The notes beneath the pieces were generated by a model. That model searched no databases. It saw only the letters and a program-made list of their open reading frames with translations, and had not been told where the DNA came from. DNA of 64,000 nucleotides from positions 34,925,501 through 34,989,500 of the forward strand of contig NC_071667.1 of assembly GCF_028554725.1 (NCBI RefSeq), written 5' to 3'. Source of the DNA: Zeugodacus cucurbitae (Eukaryota > Arthropoda > Insecta > Diptera > Tephritidae). The position numbers were made by a program, and so were the translations under genes. Below are positions 1 through 10,822 of the stretch, piece after piece (the first letter of the stretch is position 1; each line of letters opens with the position of its first letter).

Positions 1-326
1 TTATCTTCGGAGTATTATCCCAAGCTTATTACTGAATTTCTTTCGTAAATGTGTCATCATCTAGCCCTAGTTGTTAAATTGTTATGATATGTGAACAGTA
101 AACTCCTGCAACGATTCACTCGTTTGGCATTTCAAGCCACTCGCAAAAAACCATACGACTTGAACGGCATAACATTAACTCTGCATATGAGTTGAAGAGC
201 TTGTAAACAAAGAGCGAGAGTACGCACAATGCACTGCACTGAAGAGAGATAGGCATTTGCTTCATTGATTAGGCAATTGATTCGAAAACACTAGAAAGTC
301 ATACATACATATGTAATTAGAAGGAA
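1..326. other. non-coding, no feature seen
   Basis: AT-rich sequence with no open frame of note and no repeat that I could match to the rest of the window. Confidence 0.5.
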
Positions 327-425
327 TTTTTGAAGTGAAAACTTCTTATGGCGCGTTAGGCACTTTTGTGGGTGAGCATTTTCAGCCGTTTTCGCGACAG
401 ATGAGATTTTACACAGATATACACC
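327..425 (+). repeat. dispersed repeat family A, left part
   Basis: Starts with a T run followed by the imperfect palindrome gaagtgaaaacttc (332-345). The segment matches, in inverted orientation, the stretch ending at 28111. The copy is interrupted at 425 and resumes at 2349, where the match to the 27836-28111 copy continues. A T-run start followed by a palindrome, with no terminal inverted repeat, suggests a non-autonomous Helentron-type element (HINE or DINE-like); that class is an inference. Confidence 0.55.
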
Positions 426-1017
426 AGATTGAGTATTAATGAAATTAGTGCACTAACTCATGAGCCAAACAAATTAGTGCTCATAACTCATAGTCACGAT
501 GAAAATAAACTTGAATGAGTTCGGTACACTGATCGGAACGAGTGGAATTGTGACTTCGTAGCTGAGCACGAAAGTTAAGATACCTAGAGAGAATTTTGTC
601 ACATTAAATTTTTCATTATTTCATTGAATATGCATTTTCGTGCGTCTTTATTCATTTTCAATATATTAATATTCAAAGAAATATATTAGAACCTAAAAGT
701 ATTAACTTTACTGTCATTAAATAACTTAAAACATTAATATACACAATATCAACGAACAAAACACATCGTTAGTCAATTCCCACAGGCCACATTTGCCTAG
801 CGGCGGCACAGACTTCGTCAGTTTTACTTTCGTCATATTCGTATCACTTTGTTCATTCAGCTATACTCTTGGTGTTTTTTGGTGGTATGGCTCATTTTGG
901 TTTAGCTTGACGGAATTATTGTCTCATGAGACAATTGAGCACTTCAACGAAACGTATCAAGAGAAACTTACTCATTATTCATACTCTCGCTTTATGTTTA
1001 GTGGATATTAGTGTTTG

Positions 1018-2254
1018 TTTTTTTTTTTTTATACGAGGAGGAAGCATCGAAAGCCTGAACCCCATGTCTGTGGGGAACTTTAATCCTAAATCTCCTACCG
1101 TCCTGTACCGTTCCCCCCGGTACCACCGTCAAGTATTACGTCGGGAGGATGGTTGAGTTACACTCATGCGTACGTGATGGTCAAAATGCATTCAGTCAAA
1201 AGATGCATTTACTTGGCCCCACCTTTGTTGGTCTATTACCCCGCCTCGTACATTGTTCGTTGTCAAAGTCGTAGTTGTTCGTTGTATTTAACAGTTCACT
1301 TCTCCACCGCTGTTCGCTGACTCGTTTTGATTTCATGATTCTGGCAGCAGTTTCACAAACTGCTTTCCAATTCTCTAATGATTCGACCATTTGGTTTACA
1401 AGGTTATCAGGAGTAGGGTCTATACCAAGTGAATTTTTCAGATGTTGCCTCTCATGGTTATATTTCGGGCAATGTAAGAATGTTTGTTCTACATTTTCCA
1501 CGGTTGCGCCTCCGCAATAATCGTATATATCGTTAGTTTCGTGCCCGAATCATTTCAAATATGCTTTGAAGCAGCCATGTCCTGTGAGGATTTGAGAAGG
1601 TGGAAATCCACTTCTCCATGCGTTCTAGTTAACCATGGTTCAATGTTGGGGATCAAACGAAAAGTCCAACGCCCGTTTCCGCTGTCTTCCCAGCGTCCCA
1701 GTTGCCGGCAATTTATTGTTTCAGTCCTAGCACTTCTTTTTAGTGCCGTGTGCGGTAAACTACCATTCATCACATACTGAAACTCCTTTTCTAAGAGGTC
1801 TTCCGATACTGTACGAAAAGCGGAGCATACTCTCAGTACGCAAGTTGCATATAAAGAAAAAAGGCCACGGCGATATGTTTTTATTTCGAGGGCTTTCCCC
1901 CATATTTGGGCTCCGAACAGCGAGACGGACTTGACTACGCCAGCTAGTAGTCGTCTTCTATTTTGCTTTGGCCCACGAGTATTGAGCATTAAACGGGTTA
2001 AAGCTCTGCACACTTTTGTAGCTTTTTCGCATGTATAAGTTACGTGTTCTTTAAAGGACATCCTTGCATCAAGAATAATACCGAAGTATTTTATTGCTGG
2101 TTGTGTAGTAAGGTTTACCCCCTTTGTGCTGAACGTGGCAACTTCGCGGACTTTTCTGCCGGTACTAAGTACCGCTTCGGTCTTGCTCTCTGTTAGGGTC
2201 AATCCGTGAGTTTCGAGCCAGTCACCTATTAACGCTATTGTCCTGTTGGTTATC
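1018..2254 (-). mobile_element. R1-like non-LTR retrotransposon, 5'-truncated
   Basis: Minus-strand element whose 3' poly(A) appears as the T run at 1018-1031. It is flanked by a perfect 11-bp direct duplication, attagtgtttg, at 1007-1017 and 2255-2265. That is the signature of target-primed reverse transcription with 5' truncation. It carries the last third of the reverse transcriptase ORF and a 3' UTR of about 170 bp. It is not in 28S rDNA, so it is an R1-clade-like element by protein resemblance, not a canonical R1 insertion. Confidence 0.85.
1196..2254 (-). pseudogene. R1-like ORF2 C-terminal fragment
   Basis: The upstream frame (1555-2254) reads as the RT thumb and post-RT region; it holds the block TEAVLSTGRK, then a YFGIILDARMSF-type motif and the AFRTVSEDL motif seen in the other R1-like copies here. 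The downstream frame (1196-1501) carries the C-terminal cysteine-histidine finger (FLHCPKY) that ends such ORFs. The two parts lie in different frames, so at least one frameshift falls between 1501 and 1555. The catalytic RT core and endonuclease were lost by truncation. Confidence 0.8.
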
Positions 2255-2358
2255 ATTAGTGTTTGATGAGTTTTGACTTATATGCACTAATACTATTTTT
2301 TATGTTACTCAACCAATGACTCAAAAAATGGAATAATTGCAGTTCTCTGATATACACC

Positions 2359-2446
2359 GCGTGTATTCTTATAATATAAGTATGTATACTATACGCAGTC
2401 TTTGTATGGGAATTCGTTCGTGCCCGCGCGACAGACAAGATTGAGA
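2359..2446 (+). repeat. dispersed repeat family A, right part
   Basis: Continuation of the copy that begins at 327. It includes the gtatactatacgca block and ends with gcgcgacagacaagattgagaa. The 27836-28111 copy carries the central block twice; this copy carries it once. It abuts, without spacer, the T run that begins the next Helentron-like element. Confidence 0.55.
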
Positions 2447-2453
2447 ATTTTTT

Positions 2454-2469
2454 GAAGTTATACTTCTTA
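2454..2469 (+). repeat. left subterminal inverted repeat
   Basis: The 16-bp gaagttatacttctta, itself nearly palindromic, is perfectly complementary to 12517-12532. Family A copies have a diverged version, gaagtgaaaacttctta, at the same distance from their T-run start. Confidence 0.7.
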
Positions 2470-2524
2470 TACGAGTTCGGAACAGTTGCGATAATTGTTG
2501 CGCAACAGCAACATTATGCATAAA

Positions 2525-2610
2525 CATACATATGTACATGTTTATATGTCATTGAACAAACACACAAACTTACATTTGTATATGCGTGCACGTAAGTTTG
2601 TGAACCACCA
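2525..2610 (+). repeat. 86-bp direct repeat (second copy 3084-3169)
   Basis: The 86 bases at 2525-2610 recur at 3084-3169 with two visible substitutions. The repeat brackets a 470-bp AT-rich stretch inside the Helentron-like element, just before its coding part. Confidence 0.85.
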
Positions 2611-3179
2611 AAAATCAAAAGCAATAATCTACAAAAACAAAAAGCGCCAAAAAATTATGTCGATATGTTTGCATTCTCATACATATTCATACATATTTAC
2701 GACAAGCCGATTTTCTACCAACAACGCAATGTAGCGTCGCGCAGGCGGCCATCAATTTTACAGAGTCGTTTCAAGTGATCCTTCCGTAATTATAAATGCG
2801 CAACATATGTATTGGATAGTATTGACTTACTATTAGCAAATATAAATAATTAAATGTATTTAAATATTCTACTAATATATGATGCCAAATATTAATGCAC
2901 TACAATTGATTTTAGTAAGCATCAAGACATAAAACAATCCATAATAATATGAGTTGGGGACATGGACCTCTTTGCCTTCGAAAACGCGCCACTGATTACA
3001 AGTCTGTGACAAAAAAATACTATTTGCGGTAATTCGTTGTCCGTGGCAACGAAGATTTTACAAGAAATGTATTACAAAACATACATACATATGTACATGT
3101 TTATATGTTATTGAACAAACACACAAACTTACATTTGTATATGCGTGCACGTAAGTTTGTCAACCACCAAATTTACATT

Positions 3180-4115
3180 ATCCCAGTGAACAAACAGAAA
3201 AAATTTTATCATGGCATTGGAAGCAATGACAGGTCATGTCGCGCTTTGCGAGATGAATTCATGAAATTACGTCGAAATCCAATTGTCACCTTAGAAAAAG
3301 AATTATTCGAGTTTCTTAGCACAAGAAAATGTTTATCAATAATATCATTCAATTGTCAAAGTCATCGTGCTCATGTTGATGATTTCTCAGATAGAGTGTT
3401 TAAACAGTCAAACATCTTGATGTTATCAGAAACATTCATGAACGACAACGAGCCTCCTGTATCCGTACCAAATTTTGATTTCTTTGTAAGATTTCAACGA
3501 TGAATGAATGAAACAAGAAATTCAGGCGTTGCTATTTATCACAATGAACAAGACAAATGTCATATTCTCACTCCTTATTTAGATATAAAGGCTCCGTACG
3601 CGAGTGATGCTGATGTGACGATATCAGCATCAACAAGAATTGGCGATTTGTGTGCGGTAGAATGCAAAATGAACCGTAGCGATAATCATAATAATAAAAA
3701 ATTGAATTTAATTGCCATTTATATATCACCAAATTAATCGATGAGAGATATAAAATCGTTCATCGGTAAAGCTTTATTACCGTTGTCAACTGCAGGTTCG
3801 CAAGCTTTTGCAGATATTATCGGAGAACCAGTAGAGTATAGCGAACAACCGGAACTCCTTGCTGGAGATTTTAATGTAAATTTCTCATTGCCAGAAGCTG
3901 AACCATTACTGGCATTCCTCAGAGAGAAATTTTCATTACAAATGATCAATGGAAGAAATGATCCTACGACAAAAGGAGGTACGATTATTGATGCGGTATT
4001 CGCGAGAAATATAGATAAAATAGATGTAAGACATTTCATATCGTATTTTAGTTATCATAATCCAATTGTAAAAATTATAGATATCAATCCTTCAGAACCC
4101 AGAAATGATAATTGA
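3180..4115 (+). pseudogene. endonuclease/exonuclease/phosphatase (EEP) domain fragment
   Basis: One reading frame runs to the stop at 4113-4115 and is broken by two in-frame stops, at 3501-3503 and 3735-3737. It shows the landmarks of an apurinic-type endonuclease: SIISFNCQSHRAH, then LMLSETFM with the catalytic Glu, LLAGDFNVN with the Asp-x-Asn pair, and GGTIIDAVFA. The usual terminal SDH has decayed to a YHNP-like string. The sequence differs from the Jockey and R1 endonucleases elsewhere in the window and has no reverse transcriptase behind it. Its position next to Helentron-like ends suggests the C-terminal endonuclease of a Helentron protein; a lost non-LTR element is the alternative. 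Confidence 0.6.
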
Positions 4116-4191
4116 TTTGGACTTTGGTTTATAAAATGTGAATTTAAGAAAGTGTCTCTCGCTAGTTTTCTTTCATACAAAATGATATGCA

Positions 4192-4649
4192 AATTAATTC
4201 CCGTATCGCGGGAATTTATAAAAAAATATAATTTTCTATCTGCAAAGCGCAGAGAAATAAAATACGTCATATCGGTACGATTGCCGGAGACAAAATCTAT
4301 CCTTTATTTTCAAGTTACTAATATTTATACATTTTCTTATTATTTACTTAGGGTTATTACATATTGAAGCTGAGTTAGAAACAAAGAAAGTGTCAATTTA
4401 CATTAATATCATATTCAGCATTTTTAGGCAGAACGTTAAGTGTTCTGTTTTAATTTTATTATGCCTTCTTGTGAGGTCTACAAATATTGTTTGTATAAGA
4501 ATGGATTATTCTAATGCGAACGGAAAAAGTATATCGAATTCTTAAATAAGCAAAGATTTTAATTTACGATCCCGCACAAGTACAAAGTGTAAAGATTCAA
4601 TATTGTTTACAGTTATGTTCAAGTGGCTGTGTGGAGGCTGTCGTTAACT
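4192..4649 (-). repeat. errantivirus 1, 3' LTR
   Basis: 458 bp, matching 12039-12496 base for base by eye. Lies next to TGCA at 4188-4191. Confidence 0.93.
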
Positions 4650-4660
4650 CCCCCCTTCCT
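4650..4660 (-). other. polypurine tract of errantivirus 1
   Basis: On the minus strand this reads AGGAAGGGGGG, directly upstream of the 3' LTR, where plus-strand DNA synthesis is primed. Confidence 0.85.
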
Positions 4661-4690
4661 AAGATGAATCGTCCCCGATTCACTATTATT

Positions 4691-6106
4691 TTATGTTAAT
4701 TTATATATTTGATCTAAAAGAGCATTATATGTGACTTCTTGTAGTTGCACATTTTCTATTGGTTTGGGAATTTCGCGAGATTTTTTTAATTTTAATATTA
4801 TGTAAATTATGAAAAGTATTCCCAAGATTAAAATGATGTACCAAAAATATGAATAGACTTTGATATCCTTATTCCGTTCTGCTAAAATGTTTATATTATC
4901 TAATTTTAACAGTTTATTAGTTGTTTCAATATATTCTAAAATTTCAAAATTATTGATATGGTTGTTTTTAAAATAATTCCAGATTTTTGTTTCTATATTT
5001 TCATAAGTTTGATTATTAATCACTGTATTATTTTCAAATGTTATTAAATATGTTCCATTTAATGTTTGATTGTCTACAATATTTTTTCCTGAGATTAATA
5101 TTGCTCCTGGTTTTATTTCTTCTATTTTCAAATTTTTCTCTTTTAATTTTTTACATTTTCCTTGTTTTTTATTTAATATTTCTGATAAACATGTACTTTT
5201 TTTATTTAATTTGCAATATGTTTTTGTAATTTCAGTTTTACAATTTTGTATATTAAAAAAATTATTATTACAATACGTTATGTTCTGATCAATTATAAGC
5301 TTACCATCTAATTGAGCTATGGCTCTTACATCATAGTATTTACATGTTAATTCTATTTTAGGGTATTTGATATAAAGTATAATTATATCTCCTTTTTGTG
5401 CTATTTTAAATTTTGAAATGTCCATTAAGTCTGTAATGGTCATTGTACCATGTTGGTAATATGTTATATTTTTTAATTCATCAAAATGTAAAATTGTTGG
5501 ATTTAAAATTCCTATTTTCCCAAATGTTATTGTATTTATTATATTTTGTAGTTCATGTATAATGTATTGATTTCTTCTTCTTTTGATTTTTCTGGCTGTG
5601 TTATCACCTTTAATATTATTTATTGTATCAGTTAATTCTGTTATTACTTTAAAAATTTCTGAATTTGTAGTAAATTGTTTATTGTTATTTATTGTTAGAT
5701 CATTTAATCTATAATTTATTTTTATGAAATCGTCATGGTCTGGAGTTCCTGCTATCCATTTCCAAAGTGTACCTAATTCATTTATTCCTCTTTTTTGTCT
5801 AATATGGTTTTGTTTTAACTGTCCTAATAAAGTTTCAATTAACAATATTTCTGATTCTGTTTCTTGAGTGGTAATTTCTAAATTATCATTATTATCTATT
5901 CTATACTTCATATTGTTATAAAAACTTCTTTTTTCCTCTGCTATTATATTTTCAAAGATTGTTAAATTAATGATGTGAAATATATCTCCATATTCTTCAT
6001 AAATGGAAACGTCTCCATTTTCAATAAGTACGTAGTCCTGTCGGGTATAATCTATGATATCAGCTGTCGTTAAGCCAATTAATAATGTGAAAATTGAAAG
6101 GATCAT
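4691..6106 (-). CDS. env: errantivirus Env glycoprotein
   Basis: 471 codons, unbroken. Residues 1-15 form a signal peptide. A furin-type RQKR site at 103-106 is followed by the GINELG/WKWIAG block that marks the fusion region of gypsy-group Env proteins, which are related to baculovirus F proteins. A membrane anchor spans about 420-440, with a cytoplasmic tail of about 31 residues. Several N-x-S/T sites lie in the ectodomain. In gypsy, env is translated from a spliced subgenomic RNA; the splice sites here were not resolved. It starts 20 bp beyond the end of pol. An open env implies little time since insertion or recent passage through a functional copy. Confidence 0.9.
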   Translation of the reverse strand: MILSIFTLLIGLTTADIIDYTRQDYVLIENGDVSIYEEYGDIFHIINLTIFENIIAEEKRSFYNNMKYRIDNNDNLEITTQETESEILLIETLLGQLKQNHIRQKRGINELGTLWKWIAGTPDHDDFIKINYRLNDLTINNNKQFTTNSEIFKVITELTDTINNIKGDNTARKIKRRRNQYIIHELQNIINTITFGKIGILNPTILHFDELKNITYYQHGTMTITDLMDISKFKIAQKGDIIILYIKYPKIELTCKYYDVRAIAQLDGKLIIDQNITYCNNNFFNIQNCKTEITKTYCKLNKKSTCLSEILNKKQGKCKKLKEKNLKIEEIKPGAILISGKNIVDNQTLNGTYLITFENNTVINNQTYENIETKIWNYFKNNHINNFEILEYIETTNKLLKLDNINILAERNKDIKVYSYFWYIILILGILFIIYIILKLKKSREIPKPIENVQLQEVTYNALLDQIYKLT

Positions 6107-6125
6107 TTTGAAAACCTATAAATAA

Positions 6126-8039
6126 TTATGATTTTATGTTATCTTTATGTATAATTCTATTTCTATTATTTATTATTATCTTATTTCCCAAGTTTTCTTT
6201 AACTTGTTGTTTCTTATACCTAGGTTCTAATTTATTTCTTTCTCCTATTATTTTTTCATAAATAATTTGTCCAGGATGATATTGCTTATCTGTCCTATGT
6301 TTATTATGAGACATTAGCATTTTTTCTTGTGCTTGTTTTAAAGTGGTTGGTAAATTTTCATGGCTTACCTTATTATAAAGTACTTCATTTGGTTTAAATT
6401 TCGTTACTGAATGTATTGTTTTATTGTATTGTTGCGCTGCTCTAAGTACTGTTTCTAAATTACTGACAATATTGTATTCTTCTTTTATACATCTGGCTAT
6501 TTCAATTATAGTTGAATGAACTCTTTCAACTTGTCCATTAGTTGTGCTATGACGTGGATCACAAAAGTAAATTTCAATATTTAACCTTTGCATTAAGGAT
6601 TTAAATGTTGGTGTGGTAAAGCTTGGTTCATTATCTAAAGTAATTTGTTTTACATCTGTGAAGGTTTGTAGTAATTCTAAAACCTTTTCTTCGATATTTG
6701 ACTTGTCTTCTATATGCTTCAATATTAAAATTTTTGAATAGGCGTCTACACATGTGATAAATTTTAGTTTTTGTGCGTAAAAAATGTCTAAGTGAAGCTG
6801 TTCTCCTTCTTTCTCTGGAATTGGGGCTTTACCTATTGGTATTTTCTTAGGATGGCGATCATATTTATTTTTATTGCATATCATACAATTTCGAATGTAT
6901 TCTTTCATTCTTTTCCTCATTTCGGGCCAATAATACAATTTCTCTATTTGTTTAAGATTTTCATTATAGCTTCGATGAGCTCTATTATGGGTTTGTTCGA
7001 TTAATCCGGACTGATCTTCTCTATTAATAATATCCATTGGAAAAAGTTTGGTAAATACAAATTTGTTTTGAAAGGTTTGTTTTAGAGCTTCTTGGATTTC
7101 GTGCAAGTCTTCAACAGTGCAGTGAATCGCCGTCACTAACTTTGGTTGAATATATTCTTTCAAAATCGTCATTAAATTTTCTATTGTATCATACTCTATT
7201 AAATGCCTTTTATTCCCAAATGTTTCGATTAACTCATGAATCGTGAACCTATTTTTACTTAGTATAATTTGCTGTTTAAACTGATTTAATGGTTTTTGTG
7301 TTTCCTTTATTTGATTGTTTTCACTACTCTGTGCTGAGTGTTCTGAATCTTCCGATTCGTTTGTTAAGTGGTTTAATTGAAGACGGGAAAGTGCGTCTGC
7401 TACTACATTGGTTTTACCGGGTTGGTATACAAATTTAGGAGAGAATTCTTCTATAATTGCGTGCCATCTTTTCATTTTTGGATTCGGGTTACGGGGTGAT
7501 AAAGCAAATGTTAATGGTTGATGATCAGTATGTATTTCCAAATTGGTTACACCGTAGAGGTAATTTCGTAGATTTTTTAGTGCCCAAACAATGGCATAAA
7601 GCTCCTTCTCATTAGTTGCGTAATTTCTTTCAGTTTTATTAAGAGTTTTTGAGATGAAGGTAATTGGTTTACCTCCTTGTGATAGTACCGCACCCATTGC
7701 AAAGTTAGATGCATCGGTAGTTAATACAAATATTTTTGAGTAATCAGGTTGTGTTAATTCCATTTCTGAAGCCAAATGATTCTTTAATTTATTTAATACA
7801 GATATTCCTTCGTCATCTAGAAATTCAAATTCAAATTTTTTTGATTTATTTTTAGAAATCCTACCATTTTCTCCCGATAGGTATTTTGTCAAAGGTTTGG
7901 CTATCGCTGCATAGTCTTTAACAAATTTACGATAATATCCTGCAAGCCCTAAGAAACCTCTTAATTCCCGCAAGTTTCTTGGTATTGGATAATTTAATAT
8001 TAATTTTATTTTATTTGGGTCTGTTTTGATAACATTTTT
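6126..8039 (-). pseudogene. pol: errantivirus 1 pol, downstream part (RT connection, RNase H, integrase)
   Basis: Open frame containing the end of the RT (RGFLGLAGYYRKF), an RNase H with TDAS, a Glu in KELYA and TDHQPL, and an integrase. The integrase has an H-H-C-C zinc motif (ending NCMICNKNKYD) and the D-D-E core carried by HLDIF, TLDNEPSF and NGQVERVH. It is in the +1 frame relative to the upstream part. The switch occurs within a few bases of 8040 and is best explained by a one-base length change, so the copy should not make full-length Pol unless this is an assembly error. Confidence 0.88.
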
Positions 8040-9663
8040 AGCTACTATTTACATAACCCAAAAACTCTATTTCTTTCGCGAAAAATTTTGATTTTTCTAA
8101 TGAAATTTTCATATTAGCATTTTTTAAAATTTCTGTAATTGTTTCCAAATCCTTTAAGTGTTGAGTTATATTTTTTGAAAAAATAATTTTATCATCCATA
8201 TAAACGTGACAAATTTTTCCAATATGTTCTCGCAATATGTCATCCATTGCTCTCTGAAAAATTCTAGGAGCATTTTTTAAACCAAAAGGCATTCTCAAAA
8301 ATTCATATTTCCCATTATTAACGGAAAAGGCTGTTTTCTCAATATCATTCTTTGACATTAAAATTTGATGAAATCCTGATTCTAGATCGATGCTTGAAAA
8401 ATATTTTGCTTTGCCTAAATTAGACAATATTACGTTAGTATCCGGAATAGGATAACGATCGGAAATTGTATGCTCATTTAGCTTTTTGTAATCAATTACC
8501 ATTCTAAGTTTTGGTGTTCCATTCTCATTTGTACCCTTTTTTGGTACCACCCAAATAGGTGAATTATACGGACTTTTACTCGGTCTTATGATATTTTCAT
8601 TAATCAATTTTTTTATTTCTTCATTAATAAATGAATTTACAGATAAGGGATATGGATATTGTCTGCTCCATATCGGATCCTCATTCTTCATTCTTATTTC
8701 CGCTTTTACTTTTGTCATAAAGGGAAAGTTTGTATTAATTCTTGAATGCATGTGAGCAATTTTTTCTTTTATATGTGTTTTAAGATCTCTCAATTCTTCA
8801 TCTTGATTTTCATTGTTTGAACTTTCGGAATTATTTTCCGAATAATAATTGTCATTATCACCATTCATTTCTGAGCCACTTTCACCCAATATTGAATAGT
8901 TATCGTTCATGTTGCCGGTAAATTCATCGGCTGGCGCTTTAGAGAATTTTTCCTCTAAAATAATTTTGTTTAGATAGTTTTCCTTTTCTATATTGTCGGT
9001 AAATACATCGACTGGCGTTGTAGAACTTCTTCGTTCCACAATATTTTTTGTATATTTATTATTTTCATTCTGCTGGTATAAATCTTCAGCTGGCGTTTTA
9101 GGATCTTTTTGTCCCAAAAAAATTTTTTTTAATATAATATTGCCGGTAATTGTTTCGGCTAGTTTTACGGAATCTTTATGTTCCTTACCTTTTTTATTTA
9201 TACCAATATTTTTATCGGTTGGTTGAGCGGAAACTTTTTGTTCCTTGACTTTTATATTTTCTCCATTTTTATTTTCAAAATAAATGTTCATACTGTTTGC
9301 TTCATTTTTATTATTATTTTTTTCCATATAATTTATTTTCCCATTGGGCACATCGATAAGTGCCTCAATTTTTTTAAGGAAATTGTATCCCAAAAGGAGA
9401 TCCGATTCTAAACCTTCTATTTCGTAGAAAATTCCTTCGACCCCAAATATGGTTATTATATGATAATACTTTATTATGGAATAGCCGTTCACGGTTTTTA
9501 TCCGTTTATAAATGGCTAGTTCGTTTTTGTTATTATAAACCCCAGGCTTAATGTAGCAAGAGGTTGCTCCTGTATCGACTAGAGCTTTTAAACTTTTCTT
9601 TATTTTTGAGTCGTAGAGTTTTAGATAGGGGAGTTCATCCCCTCCTTGTCTAAAAAATGACTC
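8038..9663 (-). pseudogene. pol: errantivirus 1 pol, upstream part (protease, RT)
   Basis: Frame open from 9663 without an early ATG. The aspartic protease active site ALVDTGATS lies about 30 codons in, followed by a flap region ending LLGYNFL. A long acidic, Asn-rich linker with repeated TPVD/APAD-type blocks separates protease from RT, which is unusual in length. The RT shows VIDYKKLN, SIDLESGFHQI, FGLKNAPRIFQ and the catalytic YMDD. The frame ends at a TAA (8038-8040) just after the FLGYV motif, within the polymerase. Confidence 0.88.
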
Positions 9664-9676
9664 TCATTCATGTTGT

Positions 9677-10729
9677 TTATTTTTTGGGTTTTTTCTTGTG
9701 GGCGAAAGCTATAATTGCTTCCCTTGGTCGTTTTATTCCTTGGTTGTTTTTATTTGAAATATACCTGTTTGATTGGTCCATATTGGCTTGATGGCTTGTA
9801 CTGGCTAATGGTTTTCCAAAATTTTGGTATTTATGGTTATTGCTTTGTTGGGGCTTTTGGTAAGTTTCCCTTCGGTATAATCTAGACATAGATGGATCTA
9901 TGTCCATTGGTTCTGGTTTTGGCATGTTGTTCCTTTGAGGAAATCGTAAATTATTACTTGGATATAACTGTTTTACTCTTGTCCTTTCATTTGCAAAATT
10001 TTGTGCAAATCGAGCTCTCTGATTATTGGACTCTAATTCCTGAGCTTTGGCCAATGCATCTGGCAAATCTTCCGGACAGAGGGAAAATATAATATCTCTT
10101 AATGGAGCGTTAAGTCCAGTTATAAAGATTCTAAGAGCCTGGTCTCTATTCTTTTTATTCAATTCTTTTGTTATTGGTGCGGCCCCTCCATAAGTCATAA
10201 TGGTTTTATTAGTCATCAACGTTAGTTTTTTGTTGACTAAATTATAATATTCAATGACTGTCATTGAGCCTTGTCGTAGAACACTCATTTCCTGTTCTAT
10301 GATATGTATTGGACGTTTGTCCGAATATGCAAAGTCGAGACGCGCGATTATTGCGTCAAAATTTAACACAGTACCATGGTTGGTTAATGTGTCATTTGCT
10401 TCTAGTGTAATTTTGTTACGCATAATCGTAAGGGCTGCGAAGTACTTTCGGCTACCTCTTATATATAGGCTCATAGCGTTATGTGCTGCTTCTCGCCAGC
10501 TAACATAAGCGTTTATCCTTCCCGCAAATTCTGGTAAGGATTTTATAACATCCAGTGACTCATGACACTGAATATTGTCATTTATTATTTCCGTCTGAAA
10601 ATCTGGTACTCTGTGTGATTCAATTTCAACCTGAGTTTTTAATCTGTCTATTTCTTGCCTTAATGTAATATTACTTTCCGCAATCAGGCGCGTAATTAGA
10701 TCTACCGTTAATCCTGCCTCATTAGCCAT
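9677..10729 (-). CDS. gag: errantivirus Gag
   Basis: 350 codons with an ATG start in AT-rich context. An N-terminal coiled-coil stretch (about 10-40) leads into a helical capsid-like region with YYNLVNKKL and LRIFITGLNAPL blocks typical of Ty3/gypsy capsids. The C-terminal 100 residues are rich in Asn, Gln, Arg and Lys and end in a basic AHKKKPKK tail. There is no CCHC knuckle, as in other gypsy-group Gags. The stop is at 9677-9679; the pol frame opens only at 9663, in the +1 frame, so the two do not overlap. Confidence 0.88.
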   Translation of the reverse strand: MANEAGLTVDLITRLIAESNITLRQEIDRLKTQVEIESHRVPDFQTEIINDNIQCHESLDVIKSLPEFAGRINAYVSWREAAHNAMSLYIRGSRKYFAALTIMRNKITLEANDTLTNHGTVLNFDAIIARLDFAYSDKRPIHIIEQEMSVLRQGSMTVIEYYNLVNKKLTLMTNKTIMTYGGAAPITKELNKKNRDQALRIFITGLNAPLRDIIFSLCPEDLPDALAKAQELESNNQRARFAQNFANERTRVKQLYPSNNLRFPQRNNMPKPEPMDIDPSMSRLYRRETYQKPQQSNNHKYQNFGKPLASTSHQANMDQSNRYISNKNNQGIKRPREAIIAFAHKKKPKK

Positions 10730-10822
10730 GATTAATTAATATTATTTTTTCTAAAGTTTAGAGAAAGAATTTTATTATTATTTTATATTTGTATAATCTC
10801 TTCTAGGAAGAGATGCTCTTCT

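Larger units (their letters stand above)
426..2348. mobile_element. unclassified insert bounded by 10-bp duplication
   Basis: The word gatatacacc occurs at 416-425 and again at 2349-2358, and family A sequence continues across the two, so 426-2348 is inserted DNA with a probable 10-bp target duplication. About 670 bp belong to the insert itself (426-1017 and 2266-2348); the rest is an R1-like retrotransposon that landed inside it. The insert is rich in gcactaa and actca words but I see no clear terminal inverted repeat and no supported gene. Confidence 0.5.

Noticed and set aside
793..1156. Two overlapping 70-codon frames
   Set aside because: One runs through the R1-like junction and 3' UTR; composition matches non-coding flank.
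4152..4367. 71-codon frame and its near twin at 11957-12214
   Set aside because: Both lie in the two LTR copies and are identical there only because the LTRs are; no coding signature.
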